A stretch of 17,204 nucleotides of DNA from Campylobacter sp. (lineage in GTDB: Bacteria > Campylobacterota > Campylobacteria > Campylobacterales > Campylobacteraceae). This document shows positions 8,388 through 15,962 of this stretch, in pieces. The translations under genes were made by a program, and so were the position numbers. The stretch covers positions 1-17,204 of the forward strand of contig JAILCJ010000171.1 of assembly GCA_024680445.1 (NCBI GenBank), in the 5' to 3' direction. The notes beneath the pieces are model-generated. The model was not told the DNA's origin. It saw only the letters and a list, made by a program, of their open reading frames with translations, and did no database searches. The first letter of the stretch is position 1, and the number at the start of each line of letters is the position of its first letter.

Positions 8388-8618
8388 CTATTTAAACTTA
8401 TAAAGTCCGTTTTTTAACTTTTCTAAGACATTTTTTTGACGAAGTAAATTTAAGGTATTTATGGCCGTTGGTTTACTGCATTTTGTTTGCTCGCAAAGCT
8501 CGCTAAGACTAAAAAATATAAAACCATTTTCATCTTGTTTTTCGAGTAAAAACTCAATGATTTCAAGCTTTTTTGCACCTAAAATCATCGAAAAAACTTC
8601 TTTTAACTCTTTTGCCAA
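8388..8618 (-). CDS. Small winged-helix DNA-binding protein (ArsR/RepL-like)
   Basis: The 76-residue protein reads as a single winged helix-turn-helix domain. A first helix (AKKLEIIEFLLEKQ) is followed by SLSELCEQTKCSKPTAINTLNLLRQKNVLEKL, which gives the helix-turn-recognition-helix pattern, and by a short wing (KNGLYKFK). It most resembles the small protein downstream of dgkA in C. jejuni (Cj0258, annotated ArsR-like as I recall). The metal-binding Cys pair of true ArsR repressors is not evident; Cys residues are at about 42 and 48. The start is TTG at 8616-8618 with no convincing ribosome site; ATG at 8586-8588 is the alternative. It follows dgkA by 25 bases on the same strand, so the two are probably co-transcribed. 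The 74 bases between it and the membrane protein gene contain nothing I can name. Confidence 0.7.
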   Translation of the reverse strand: MAKELKEVFSMILGAKKLEIIEFLLEKQDENGFIFFSLSELCEQTKCSKPTAINTLNLLRQKNVLEKLKNGLYKFK

Positions 8619-8643
8619 CTTACAACTTTTTCATTTATCAAAT

Positions 8644-9009
8644 TTAAAAGCAAAATTTGCTTATCAACGCACTACACCATACTATGGCACACAAAATATT
8701 ACAAAACATTACCGCTGCACTTCCGCTATCTTTTGCACCTTTTGCAAGAGGGTGAATTTCTGGACTCGCAAGATCAACAACTCGCTCTATCGCACTATTT
8801 ATACACTCACAAACAAGTACCAAAAAACTAGCAAAAATGATAAAAAGATTCATCGTTGTGCCAAAGCCCCAAAATAATAGCGAAAATATTGCCGGAGTAA
8901 AAATAAAAATTTCTAACCTAAATGAACTTTCATTAGCAAAAATCTCTTTTACTCCGTCTATCGCATACGACCAATTAGCAAAAAATTTGTATTTTGGTTG
9001 ATTTCTCAC
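8644..9009 (-). CDS. dgkA: Diacylglycerol kinase DgkA
   Basis: DgkA phosphorylates diacylglycerol to phosphatidic acid in the inner membrane, recycling lipid released when phosphoethanolamine or similar head groups are transferred to surface glycans. The 121-residue length matches the family. The active-site segment ECINSAIERVVD (about 68-79) and LAKGAKDSGSAAV (about 88-100) carry the conserved Glu, Asn, Lys and Asp residues. Three membrane helices are evident at about 32-48, 53-70 and 101-118. The start is GTG at 9007-9009 with an AAGGGG site seven bases upstream. In C. jejuni dgkA lies next to the phosphoethanolamine transferase eptC; here no such gene is adjacent, and exonuclease III diverges instead. 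Confidence 0.95.
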   Translation of the reverse strand: MRNQPKYKFFANWSYAIDGVKEIFANESSFRLEIFIFTPAIFSLLFWGFGTTMNLFIIFASFLVLVCECINSAIERVVDLASPEIHPLAKGAKDSGSAAVMFCNILCAIVWCSALISKFCF

Positions 9010-9040
9010 CTATTCGCCCCTTAAATTTAGCTAAAAATCG

Positions 9041-9046
9041 TATAAT
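9041..9046 (+). promoter_or_regulatory. -10 box (TATAAT) of the exonuclease III gene
   Basis: A perfect TATAAT lies 21 bases before the TTG start in the 58-base divergent gap with dgkA. The predicted leader is about 15 bases and includes the AAGGA ribosome site. Confidence 0.65.
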
Positions 9047-9067
9047 GATAGCAAAAAAGGATAAAAT

Positions 9068-9826
9068 TTGAAGTTAATTAGTTGGAATGTAAATGGATTG
9101 CGTGCGGCACTTGGCAAAAATGCTTTTTCGTGGTTAGGCGATGAAAAGCCTGATTTTTTGGGCTTGCAAGAGATAAAAGTAAGCGAAGAAAACTTGCCAA
9201 AAGAAATTTTTGAACTAGGCTTTAAAGAAGTGGCAACAAATTCGGCAAAAAGAGCCGGTTACTCTGGAGTTGCAAGTTTAGCGAATTTTCAAACTTCGGT
9301 TGCAAAATCTCTCTTTTTTCCAGACGACGAAGGGCGAGTTTTAGAACACAGATTCGGTGATATAGTGCTTTTTAATATTTACTTTCCAAACGGACAAAAA
9401 GATGAACAAAGACTAGCTTATAAACTGGATTTTTATAAAAAATTTTTAGCATACATAGATGAGTTGCAAAATTTGGGACTAAGCGTAATATTTTGTGGCG
9501 ATGTCAATACCGCTCACAAAGAAATTGATTTAAAAAATCCAAAAGCAAATGCTAAAACTTCAGGTTTTTTACCAATAGAACGAGAGTGGATAGACGAGGT
9601 CGTAAAACATGGTTTTATAGATACTTTTCGTCAAATTTGCGGCGATGTAAAAGACGCTTATTCATGGTGGAGCTACCGTGCAAACGCCAGAGCAAAAAAT
9701 GTCGGCTGGAGAATTGATTATTTTTTCATATCACAAAATCTCAAAGATAGGCTAAAAGACGCATTTATCCTAAGCCATATCACCGGATCTGATCACTGCC
9801 CAGTGGGGATAGAAATAGAAATTTAA
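9068..9826 (+). CDS. xth: Exodeoxyribonuclease III / AP endonuclease
   Basis: This enzyme cleaves DNA at abasic sites and trims 3' ends in base-excision repair. The 252-residue product carries all exonuclease III motifs in order: ISWNVNGLRA (4-13), LQEIK near 33-37 with the metal-binding Glu, GDVNTAHKEIDL near 141-152 with the catalytic Asp and Asn, NVGWRIDYFFIS near 217-228, and the C-terminal SDHCPVGIEI with the catalytic His. The start is TTG at 9068-9070; AAGGA six bases upstream and alignment of the first motif support it. It is divergent from dgkA and convergent with the pseudouridine synthase gene. Confidence 0.96.
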   Translation: MKLISWNVNGLRAALGKNAFSWLGDEKPDFLGLQEIKVSEENLPKEIFELGFKEVATNSAKRAGYSGVASLANFQTSVAKSLFFPDDEGRVLEHRFGDIVLFNIYFPNGQKDEQRLAYKLDFYKKFLAYIDELQNLGLSVIFCGDVNTAHKEIDLKNPKANAKTSGFLPIEREWIDEVVKHGFIDTFRQICGDVKDAYSWWSYRANARAKNVGWRIDYFFISQNLKDRLKDAFILSHITGSDHCPVGIEIEI

Positions 9827-9876
9827 ATATTTTTCATCGATTCATTGTAGTCAAAAAAGTCTTTTAACTATATTTG

Positions 9877-9922
9877 CTCGATCAAATTTAAGTTATAATA
9901 AAGAGGTTTAAATTTGATCGAG
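9877..9922. repeat. Perfect 15-bp inverted repeat between convergent genes, probable bidirectional terminator
   Basis: CTCGATCAAATTTAA (9877-9891) and its exact complement (9908-9922) enclose a 16-base loop. The two sit in the 121-base gap between the ends of the exonuclease III and pseudouridine synthase genes, the usual place for a shared terminator. The stem base is GC-containing and its loop-proximal part AT-rich, and neither side has a long T tract. The direct repeat TATTTGCT occurs at 9871-9878 and again at 9923-9930, flanking the structure. That layout also resembles a very small inverted-repeat element with target duplication. Confidence 0.7.
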
Positions 9923-9947
9923 TATTTGCTGTTTTTGCTACTTTAAT

Positions 9948-10721
9948 TTAGTATCTAATCCCATTTGTTTTTAAAAAATCACGCAAATCATCATATTCGC
10001 TTTTTTCAAAATAACGCCATTTGCCTTCTTTTAACATACCAAGTTCAACTCGTCCAAAACTAACTCGTTTTAAGTCCATAACCTCAAGGTCAAAATAGCC
10101 AAAAAATCGCCTTAATTCACGATTTTTACCCTCATTTATCATTACTCTAAGTTTTGTATAGCCCCCGCTCGAACCGAAAATATCAAAGGCGACAAAGGGT
10201 TTAAATTCCATTGATTTTATCTGAGTTTTTGCATGTGCGCCTTTTGTAGCATCTGCCGCAAAAAAACCCTCACGCATAGCCGTTTTAACCTCTTCATTTA
10301 TCTCGCCTTTGATTTTAAGATAGTACTCCCTTTCTATATCGCTTTTCATAAGTGCAGTTGCGATAGCGGGGCTATCTGTTAGTAACAAAAGCCCTTCGCT
10401 AGCATAATCTAGTCTGCCTATACTAACAAATTTTGAAAAACCTTTAGGCAAACTATCATATATAGTTTTGCGTCCACGATCATCTTTTTTTGTTACTAAC
10501 TCGCCTTTTGCTTTGTTATATACTATCATGGTAAAATCATTTTTTTTCTTTACTATATGTGAGCCTATGCGAACTTTGTCATCCATGCTAACACTAACAC
10601 CCATATCACTAACAAGTCTACCATTTATACTAACTTTTCCTTTTTGAATAAGCTCATCTGCTTCACGTCTAGAATAATTTGTGTTATGAGCTATAAATTT
10701 GTTTAATCTCATTTTTTCCAT
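9948..10721 (-). CDS. rRNA pseudouridine synthase, RluB/RsuA family
   Basis: The enzyme isomerises a uridine in ribosomal RNA to pseudouridine. The 257-residue product begins with an S4 RNA-binding domain (about 4-55; RLNKFIAHNTNYSRREADEL). The RsuA/RluB catalytic domain follows, with the GRLD motif at 102-105 (SIGRLDYASEGLLLLTD) whose Asp105 is the nucleophile. The family motif INEGKNRELRRFFGYF is near 195-210. RluB, RluE, RluF and RsuA share these motifs, so the exact target is not settled. The ATG at 10719-10721 shares one base with the kdsD stop (TAATG), implying coupling. A second ATG three codons later, with GGA just before it, is an alternative start. I recall a homologue beside rnj and ksgA in C. 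jejuni (Cj1709c). Confidence 0.93.
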   Translation of the reverse strand: MEKMRLNKFIAHNTNYSRREADELIQKGKVSINGRLVSDMGVSVSMDDKVRIGSHIVKKKNDFTMIVYNKAKGELVTKKDDRGRKTIYDSLPKGFSKFVSIGRLDYASEGLLLLTDSPAIATALMKSDIEREYYLKIKGEINEEVKTAMREGFFAADATKGAHAKTQIKSMEFKPFVAFDIFGSSGGYTKLRVMINEGKNRELRRFFGYFDLEVMDLKRVSFGRVELGMLKEGKWRYFEKSEYDDLRDFLKTNGIRY

Positions 10722-11683
10722 TATTTCAACCCCAAACTTGTTAAATCATGAATATGAATTACGCCTTGTATTTTGCCATCTTGAACTACAACTAAAACTT
10801 GAATTTTATGTTTTTCGATAAGCGTTAATGCATCAATGGCTAACATATTTTCATTTGTTAGTACTTTTGGATTTTTACTTGCAAATTTGATGGCCTTATC
10901 ATTTATGTCAAAATCATCTTTCATAAGTGCTCTACGCAAATCACCATCGCTTAAAACAGCTACTAACTCTTTACTTTTGTTAGTCAATAAAACAGAACCA
11001 AGTTTGCCATGTGTCATCGTATCTATCGCGGTTTTGAGACTAACATCATCACTAACAATAGGCAAACTATCACGACGCATTACATCTTTTACTTTTACAA
11101 AAAGTCTTTTTCCTAAACTTCCACCCGGATGAAAATTTGCAAAGTCTTCTTGTTTAAAATTTCTAAGCTTCATCAAACTAACAGCCATAGCATCACCTAG
11201 TCCAAGTGTTAGCGTTGTCGAACTCGTTGGTGCCGCATTTAAAGGGCATGCTTCTTTACTAACATTTATACTAACAAAAGCGTCGCTAAAACGTCCAAGA
11301 GAACTTTTTTCATTTCTTGACATTGCTATGATATTTACTCCGAAACGTTTAATATGTGGCAAAATTTTAACTATTTCATCGCTCTCACCACTAAAACTTA
11401 TAGCCAAAACTATGTCATCAGATTCTATCATGCCAAGATCACCATGCATGGCTTCTGTCGGATGTATGAAAAAACTCGGAGTACCAGTACTTGCAAAAGT
11501 TGCAGCTATCTTTGCACCGATGTGTCCACTTTTTCCAACACCCATAACTATAACCTTACCCTTAGTTTCATATATCATTTTTACTGCTTTTTCAAACTCA
11601 GGGCTTAGATTTTTACTCGCCATATAAAGCTCGTTGGCTTCAAGGTTCAAAACATCATTTGCAATATCTATAATTTCACTCAT
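10721..11683 (-). CDS. kdsD: D-arabinose 5-phosphate isomerase KdsD/KpsF
   Basis: The enzyme converts ribulose 5-phosphate to arabinose 5-phosphate, the first step toward KDO for lipopolysaccharide (or capsule, for KpsF). The 320-residue product has a sugar-isomerase (SIS) domain from about 30 to 170 with MGVGKSGHIGAKIAATFAS (47-65), HPTEAMHGDLGM (74-85) and SFSGESDE. Two CBS domains follow at about 205-260 and 268-320. Length and order match the E. coli enzyme. Its ATG is nine bases after the rnj stop with an AAGG site about eight bases upstream, and its stop overlaps the next gene. It is the only envelope gene in an otherwise RNA-related operon. No capsule genes are in view, so KdsD is the more cautious name. 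Confidence 0.93.
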   Translation of the reverse strand: MSEIIDIANDVLNLEANELYMASKNLSPEFEKAVKMIYETKGKVIVMGVGKSGHIGAKIAATFASTGTPSFFIHPTEAMHGDLGMIESDDIVLAISFSGESDEIVKILPHIKRFGVNIIAMSRNEKSSLGRFSDAFVSINVSKEACPLNAAPTSSTTLTLGLGDAMAVSLMKLRNFKQEDFANFHPGGSLGKRLFVKVKDVMRRDSLPIVSDDVSLKTAIDTMTHGKLGSVLLTNKSKELVAVLSDGDLRRALMKDDFDINDKAIKFASKNPKVLTNENMLAIDALTLIEKHKIQVLVVVQDGKIQGVIHIHDLTSLGLK

Positions 11684-11692
11684 TTTTTTACC

Positions 11693-13795
11693 TTACATTA
11701 CATATATGATAGGAACTATGGTTGGATACTTTTTAACTTTTCTAAAAATATGTTTGCGAATAACTTGGCGAATTTGTGCTTCAAGTATGCGATTGTCTTT
11801 AAGAAGTTCTTCTTTGACATTTGATAAAAATTGCACCAAAACTTCTTGCATTTCTTTACTAAAATCTTCATCTTGCTTATCTGCTACTAAGCCATAACTT
11901 ATAACACGTGGTTTGCGTATAAGTTTTGCACTACTTTTTGAAATTTGAGCGATTATCATTACGACACCGGCTTCTGCAAGATTTTTGCGATCTATAACAA
12001 CATCATCAGAAATTTGTTTGTTAATTTGATTATCTATAAATACCTTACCAGTTTTTACGGTTTTGATACGTTTTAGATATTTTTGGCATATCTCCATTTG
12101 ATCGCCATCACTCATTAGATAAATATTTTTTTCATTTACTCCGCACATTATGGCCGTTTCTTTATGCTTAGCTATGTGATTGTACTCGCCATGTACTGGC
12201 AAGAAAAATTTTGGTTTTATAAGTCGTAGCATAAGTTTTTGTTCTTCTTGTGCTGCGTGGCCACTAACATGAATCTCGCTAAAATCCTGATAAGCAACAC
12301 TAGCACCGCTTTTAAGTAAAAAGTTCAAAACCGTTGAAACACTAGATTCGTTGCCTGGAATCGCCTTTGAACTTATGATGATTTGGTCGCTTGGTTTTAT
12401 CTTTATATATTTGTGTTCGTCCGTTGCCATACGATACAAAGCACTCATTGTTTCGCCCTGTGAGCCCGTCGTAACTATAAGAACTTCGCTGTCTTTATAT
12501 TTTACAACTTCATTTGCATCTATAAAAATTTTCTTATCTAGTTTGATATATCCTAGCTCCATGGCTGTAAATAAGTTTCTCTCCATAGATCTACCGATGA
12601 CACAAACCTTACGATTAAATTTCAAACCCCACTCGATAGCTTGATATACTCTGTGAATATTTGAGCTAAAAGTACTCATTATCACCCTGCCCTTTGCCTT
12701 TGAAAATATTCCATCAAAGGTTTTGCCAACGCTACTTTCACTTTTTGTAAAACCCTCGCGATAACTGTTAGTGCTATCACTCATCAAACACAATACGCCT
12801 CTTTCACCATAATACGCCAAGCGTCCTAGATCTGTTGGATAGCCATCTATCGGAGTATGATCTATCTTAAAATCGCCAGTGTGGATTATAGTCCCTGCCT
12901 TTGTTGTTATAGCTAAGGCACTCGCATCGATAACAGAGTGAGTTATGTGTATCCACTCAACTTCAAAGTCACCTATTATATATGGTTTGCGTTTTTCAAC
13001 TGAACGAAATAATTTTCTTTCTTCTTTAAGTCCATGTTCTTCAAATTTGTTATTTATCATGCCAAGTGGGAGAGGTGTTGCATAAAGCGGAAATTTAAAT
13101 TCTTTATAAAAATATGGCACCGCACCTATATGATCTTCATGGGCGTGAGTTATCAAAACACCTTGTATTTTATCTTTTATCTTTCTAACATAATCAAAAT
13201 CAGGCACCAAAATATCAACACCATGCATACCCTCGCTCGGAAAACTCATACCAACATCAACGATGATAGCACTAGTATCTGTTTCAAAAATCGTCATATT
13301 TCCACCGATTTCACCAAGTCCACCAAGCGGTGTTATACGAATTTTATGCTCGGTTGAATTTAAATATTTTAGCGGATCAAGTATAAGTTGATGAGCAGCT
13401 TCGTTTGCTTGCATTGCCATTGCTATGTCATGTTGCCATTGTTCATTACCATTTAACTTTGCAGGTAAATTTCGCTTTGAGTGTTTTCTTTTTGATTTTT
13501 TAGAACTCTCATCACTAACATTTTGCGAATTTTCGTTAGTGTTAGTTAAATTCTTAGTGTTACTTTCTTGTGACTGTTTGTTTGTTTTTGACTTTGTTCT
13601 GTTTGATTTGTTAGTGTTAGTTTTGTTAGGCAAAAGTTTAACAGGTTCGGTATTTTCAGCATTGTTACCAAAAAAATTATCTATAACACTGTTAGTTGGT
13701 GTTTCAGAAATTTTGTTTTTCTTTGGTTTGAACCTGCGTCTTTTATTGCTTTTACCTTGGTTAGTTACAACTTTGTCCTCGTTGTTTTCGTTCAT
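11693..13795 (-). CDS. rnj: Ribonuclease J with long basic N-terminal extension
   Basis: RNase J is a metallo-beta-lactamase/beta-CASP nuclease with 5'-3' exonuclease and endonuclease activity, central to mRNA decay and rRNA processing in bacteria lacking RNase E. The 700-residue protein is longer than the usual 550-600. Residues 1 to about 148 form a Lys/Asn/Ser/Thr-rich, probably disordered extension. The catalytic part begins with RITPLGGLGEIGGNMTIFE; metal site THAHEDHIGA lies near 213-222 and HTGDFKIDHTP near 305-315. The beta-CASP region includes STFSSNIHRVYQA and SGHAAQEEQK, and LPVHGEYNHIAKH follows. The Helicobacter pylori enzyme also has such an extension. The ATG has an AAGGA site and lies inside ksgA, whose last 35 bases it overlaps. 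Confidence 0.95.
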   Translation of the reverse strand: MNENNEDKVVTNQGKSNKRRRFKPKKNKISETPTNSVIDNFFGNNAENTEPVKLLPNKTNTNKSNRTKSKTNKQSQESNTKNLTNTNENSQNVSDESSKKSKRKHSKRNLPAKLNGNEQWQHDIAMAMQANEAAHQLILDPLKYLNSTEHKIRITPLGGLGEIGGNMTIFETDTSAIIVDVGMSFPSEGMHGVDILVPDFDYVRKIKDKIQGVLITHAHEDHIGAVPYFYKEFKFPLYATPLPLGMINNKFEEHGLKEERKLFRSVEKRKPYIIGDFEVEWIHITHSVIDASALAITTKAGTIIHTGDFKIDHTPIDGYPTDLGRLAYYGERGVLCLMSDSTNSYREGFTKSESSVGKTFDGIFSKAKGRVIMSTFSSNIHRVYQAIEWGLKFNRKVCVIGRSMERNLFTAMELGYIKLDKKIFIDANEVVKYKDSEVLIVTTGSQGETMSALYRMATDEHKYIKIKPSDQIIISSKAIPGNESSVSTVLNFLLKSGASVAYQDFSEIHVSGHAAQEEQKLMLRLIKPKFFLPVHGEYNHIAKHKETAIMCGVNEKNIYLMSDGDQMEICQKYLKRIKTVKTGKVFIDNQINKQISDDVVIDRKNLAEAGVVMIIAQISKSSAKLIRKPRVISYGLVADKQDEDFSKEMQEVLVQFLSNVKEELLKDNRILEAQIRQVIRKHIFRKVKKYPTIVPIIYVM

Positions 13796-14597
13796 TGTCT
13801 TTCCTTATTAGTTTATAAATATCTAAATATAAGGCGACACTAGACTCGTGTGGACGGATATTTGGTAGTAAATTTAATTTCTCAAAAATCAATTTTAGTT
13901 TCTCTTTATCAAATTTTGTGCTCAAATTTTTAAATAAAAATTTCCTAGGAGCAATAAAACAAATTTTCAAAAAATCTTTAAAATTTTCATATTCACTCAT
14001 ATCATCAAAGATACAAGAATCGTTTTTTTGTATGCTGATAACGGACGAAAGAACTTTTGGAATAGGATTAAAACAATGCCTATCTACATCAAATAGTAAA
14101 TCGCATCTGGCATTTAAATTTGCCAATACACCAAGTGCACTAAATTCTTTCTCTCCGCCCTTACACGCAAATTTGATAGCAACTTCTTTTTGCACCATTG
14201 CTACGACGCCCAAACATAGACTATCGGCCAAGGCATTTAATATCATTTTTGTTGCTACATAATACGGCAAATTTGCCACTATGAAGTAGGGCTTCTTGCT
14301 TAAACTGCCGTCTTTTTTCCATATTTCGTTTGCATCTGTATTTATCAGACTAAAATTTCCGTCTTTTAGCTCTTTTTGAAATTTGTTTTGCAATTTTTCA
14401 ATAAGCTCATTATCTATCTCATAAGCTCTCACGCAAAAACCACTTTTCAAAAGCCAAAAAGTCAAATCACCTAAGCCAGGCCCAATCTCAACGATATTTG
14501 TGGAGATTTTGGGAATCGATTGGATGATTTTTTGTAAAACACTCTCGTCTTTTAAAAAATTTTGTCCAAATTGTTTTTTAGCTTTTACTTTTTCCAT
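13761..14597 (-). CDS. rsmA: 16S rRNA adenine dimethyltransferase KsgA/RsmA
   Basis: The enzyme uses S-adenosylmethionine to dimethylate two adjacent adenines near the 3' end of 16S rRNA, a late small-subunit assembly step. The 278-residue product has the family start KKQFGQNFLKDESVLQKI (7-24), the SAM-binding IVEIGPGLGDLTFWL (about 36-50), an acidic ribose-binding YEIDNELIEKL, and the catalytic NLPYYVATKMI near 109-119. A further marker is FNPIPKVLSSVISI near 178-191. The C-terminus ends in a basic stretch (RKDNERKQRGQ) that is encoded in the overlap with rnj. No strong ribosome site precedes its ATG. It heads the minus-strand rsmA-rnj-kdsD-pseudouridine synthase operon and is divergent from hisF. 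Confidence 0.95.
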   Translation of the reverse strand: MEKVKAKKQFGQNFLKDESVLQKIIQSIPKISTNIVEIGPGLGDLTFWLLKSGFCVRAYEIDNELIEKLQNKFQKELKDGNFSLINTDANEIWKKDGSLSKKPYFIVANLPYYVATKMILNALADSLCLGVVAMVQKEVAIKFACKGGEKEFSALGVLANLNARCDLLFDVDRHCFNPIPKVLSSVISIQKNDSCIFDDMSEYENFKDFLKICFIAPRKFLFKNLSTKFDKEKLKLIFEKLNLLPNIRPHESSVALYLDIYKLIRKDNERKQRGQSCN

Positions 14598-14627
14598 AAG
14601 TTTCGGATTTTATCCTAAAAATACTTA

Positions 14628-14633
14628 TATAAT
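14628..14633 (+). promoter_or_regulatory. -10 box (TATAAT) of the hisF operon
   Basis: A perfect TATAAT lies 50 bases before the GTG start of hisF in the 85-base divergent gap with rsmA. The predicted leader is about 43 bases and ends with an AAGGA ribosome site at 14672-14676. No terminator-antiterminator or histidine-rich leader peptide is visible. Confidence 0.6.
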
Positions 14634-14682
14634 GATTAGATAAGTGAAATTCTGTTATCATAAAGCCAAAAAAGGATAAAGA

Positions 14683-15441
14683 GTGAACCATTTCGCAAAA
14701 CGTATAATTCCCTGCCTTGATGTCAAGGATGCAAGAGTGGTAAAAGGTGTAAATTTTGTTGGATTAGTAGATGCCGGAGATCCGCTAGAAGTCGCTAAAA
14801 GATATAATGATGAAGGTGCGGACGAACTATGTTTTTTGGATATTTCTGCAACACATTTAGGTCGTCAGACCATGGTTGATGTAGTAGCTAAAATAGCAAA
14901 AGAACTTTTTATACCATTAACAGTTGGCGGCGGAATTCGTACCATAGATGATATTTCTAGACTTTTAAATGTTGGGTGTGACAAAATTAGCCTAAATTCT
15001 GCTGCGATTAACAATCCAAATTTGATAGATGAAGCCGCTAAAAAATTTGGTTCTCAATGTGTCGTCGTAGCAATAGATGCAAAACGCAATGAAAATTCTT
15101 ACCATGTACATATAAATGCAGGCAGAATAGACACCGGCATAGATGCTCTTGCATGGTCAAAAGAAGTTTGCGAACGTGGTGCTGGCGAAATTTTATTAAC
15201 ATCAATGGATAAAGATGGCACAAAAGATGGCTATGATCTTCAAATCACAAAGTCAATGAGCGAAATGTTAAATATACCGGTTATCGCAAGCGGTGGTGCA
15301 GGAAAAATGGAGCATATCAAGGATGCATTTTTAAACGGAGCAGATGCTTGTTTAGCAGCAAGTATATTTCATTTTAGACAAATTGAGATCAAAGCACTTA
15401 AACAATATCTACTTGAAAATGGTATAGAGGTTCGAATATGA
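14683..15441 (+). CDS. hisF: Imidazole glycerol phosphate synthase cyclase subunit HisF
   Basis: HisF uses ammonia from the glutaminase subunit HisH to convert PRFAR into imidazole glycerol phosphate and AICAR, joining histidine and purine synthesis. The 252-residue beta/alpha barrel is full length. The catalytic Asp residues are seen in [15 protein letters not shown] (8-22) and VVVAIDAKR near 127-135; [10 protein letters not shown] is near 174-183. Phosphate-binding Gly loops TVGGGIRT and IASGGAGK are present. The start is GTG at 14683-14685, six bases after AAGGA. HisH is not adjacent; the gene instead opens a plus-strand operon with unrelated genes and overlaps the next by ATGA. Confidence 0.97.
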   Translation: MNHFAKRIIPCLDVKDARVVKGVNFVGLVDAGDPLEVAKRYNDEGADELCFLDISATHLGRQTMVDVVAKIAKELFIPLTVGGGIRTIDDISRLLNVGCDKISLNSAAINNPNLIDEAAKKFGSQCVVVAIDAKRNENSYHVHINAGRIDTGIDALAWSKEVCERGAGEILLTSMDKDGTKDGYDLQITKSMSEMLNIPVIASGGAGKMEHIKDAFLNGADACLAASIFHFRQIEIKALKQYLLENGIEVRI

Positions 15442-15962
15442 TAGTTTGTGCTGGTGGCAATGAACACTTTCATTTTGCAAAAAATATAGGTATAGGCATG
15501 GTACAATCCGCGATAAATTTAAGCGAATTATGTATCAAAGATAAACCAAATAAGATTATATTTATCGGCACTGCTGGACTTTATAAAGAGGGTCAAATTT
15601 TTGAAATTTTTGAAAGCAAAAATGCTACAAATATCGAAATTTCAATGCTTGATAAAAAATCATTTATGCCAGTTCCACAAGAAGTTTTTAATGATGTTTC
15701 ACAAGAAACATTTATAAATTCATCAAATTTTATCACCATAAACAAAGCTAGTGCATACAAACTTTTTGAGCTCGGTGCCTATGCTGAAAATATGGAATTT
15801 TATTCTGTTTTATCTGTCGCAAAAAAATTTAATATCCCAGCAAAAGGAATTTTTGTAGCAACAAATTTTTGCAATGCAAATGCACACGAGGATTTTTTAC
15901 AAAACCATAGCCTCGCCAAAGATATTTTATGTGAATATGTAGAAAGCAAAGGCATGATATGA
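15438..15962 (+). CDS. Short nucleoside phosphorylase/nucleosidase-fold protein (Cj1712-like), function unknown
   Basis: The 174-residue product looks like a reduced member of the PNP/MTAN nucleoside phosphorylase family. It has the family's strand-turn FIGTAGLY (42-49) and [19 protein letters not shown] (116-134), equivalent to the ribose-binding -(N/D)ME- motif with Glu120. [13 protein letters not shown] (141-153) fits the family's C-terminal -D/N-A- segment. Typical members have 220-250 residues, so part of the fold is missing, mainly in the N-terminal phosphate-binding half. I recall a similar unnamed protein before rlmN in C. jejuni (Cj1712). It may be a nucleosidase of unknown substrate or a non-catalytic relative. 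The ATG lies inside the hisF stop (ATGA) and its own stop overlaps rlmN in the same way. Confidence 0.8.
   Translation: MIVCAGGNEHFHFAKNIGIGMVQSAINLSELCIKDKPNKIIFIGTAGLYKEGQIFEIFESKNATNIEISMLDKKSFMPVPQEVFNDVSQETFINSSNFITINKASAYKLFELGAYAENMEFYSVLSVAKKFNIPAKGIFVATNFCNANAHEDFLQNHSLAKDILCEYVESKGMI

Noticed and set aside
8461..8877. Plus-strand frame of 138 codons across the winged-helix gene and dgkA
   Set aside because: It covers two recognisable genes on the other strand; its composition is unlike a real protein.
10060..13640. Frequent ACTAAC / GTTAGT word in the pseudouridine synthase-kdsD-rnj stretch, including TTAGTG clusters near 13540 and 13610
   Set aside because: Most copies checked are the codon pair GTT AGT for Val-Ser or Asn/Thr codons in the low-complexity extension, so coding preference explains them.
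14640..14682. Histidine attenuator or riboswitch in the hisF leader
   Set aside because: The leader is about 43 bases, with no His codon run and no stable alternative hairpins.
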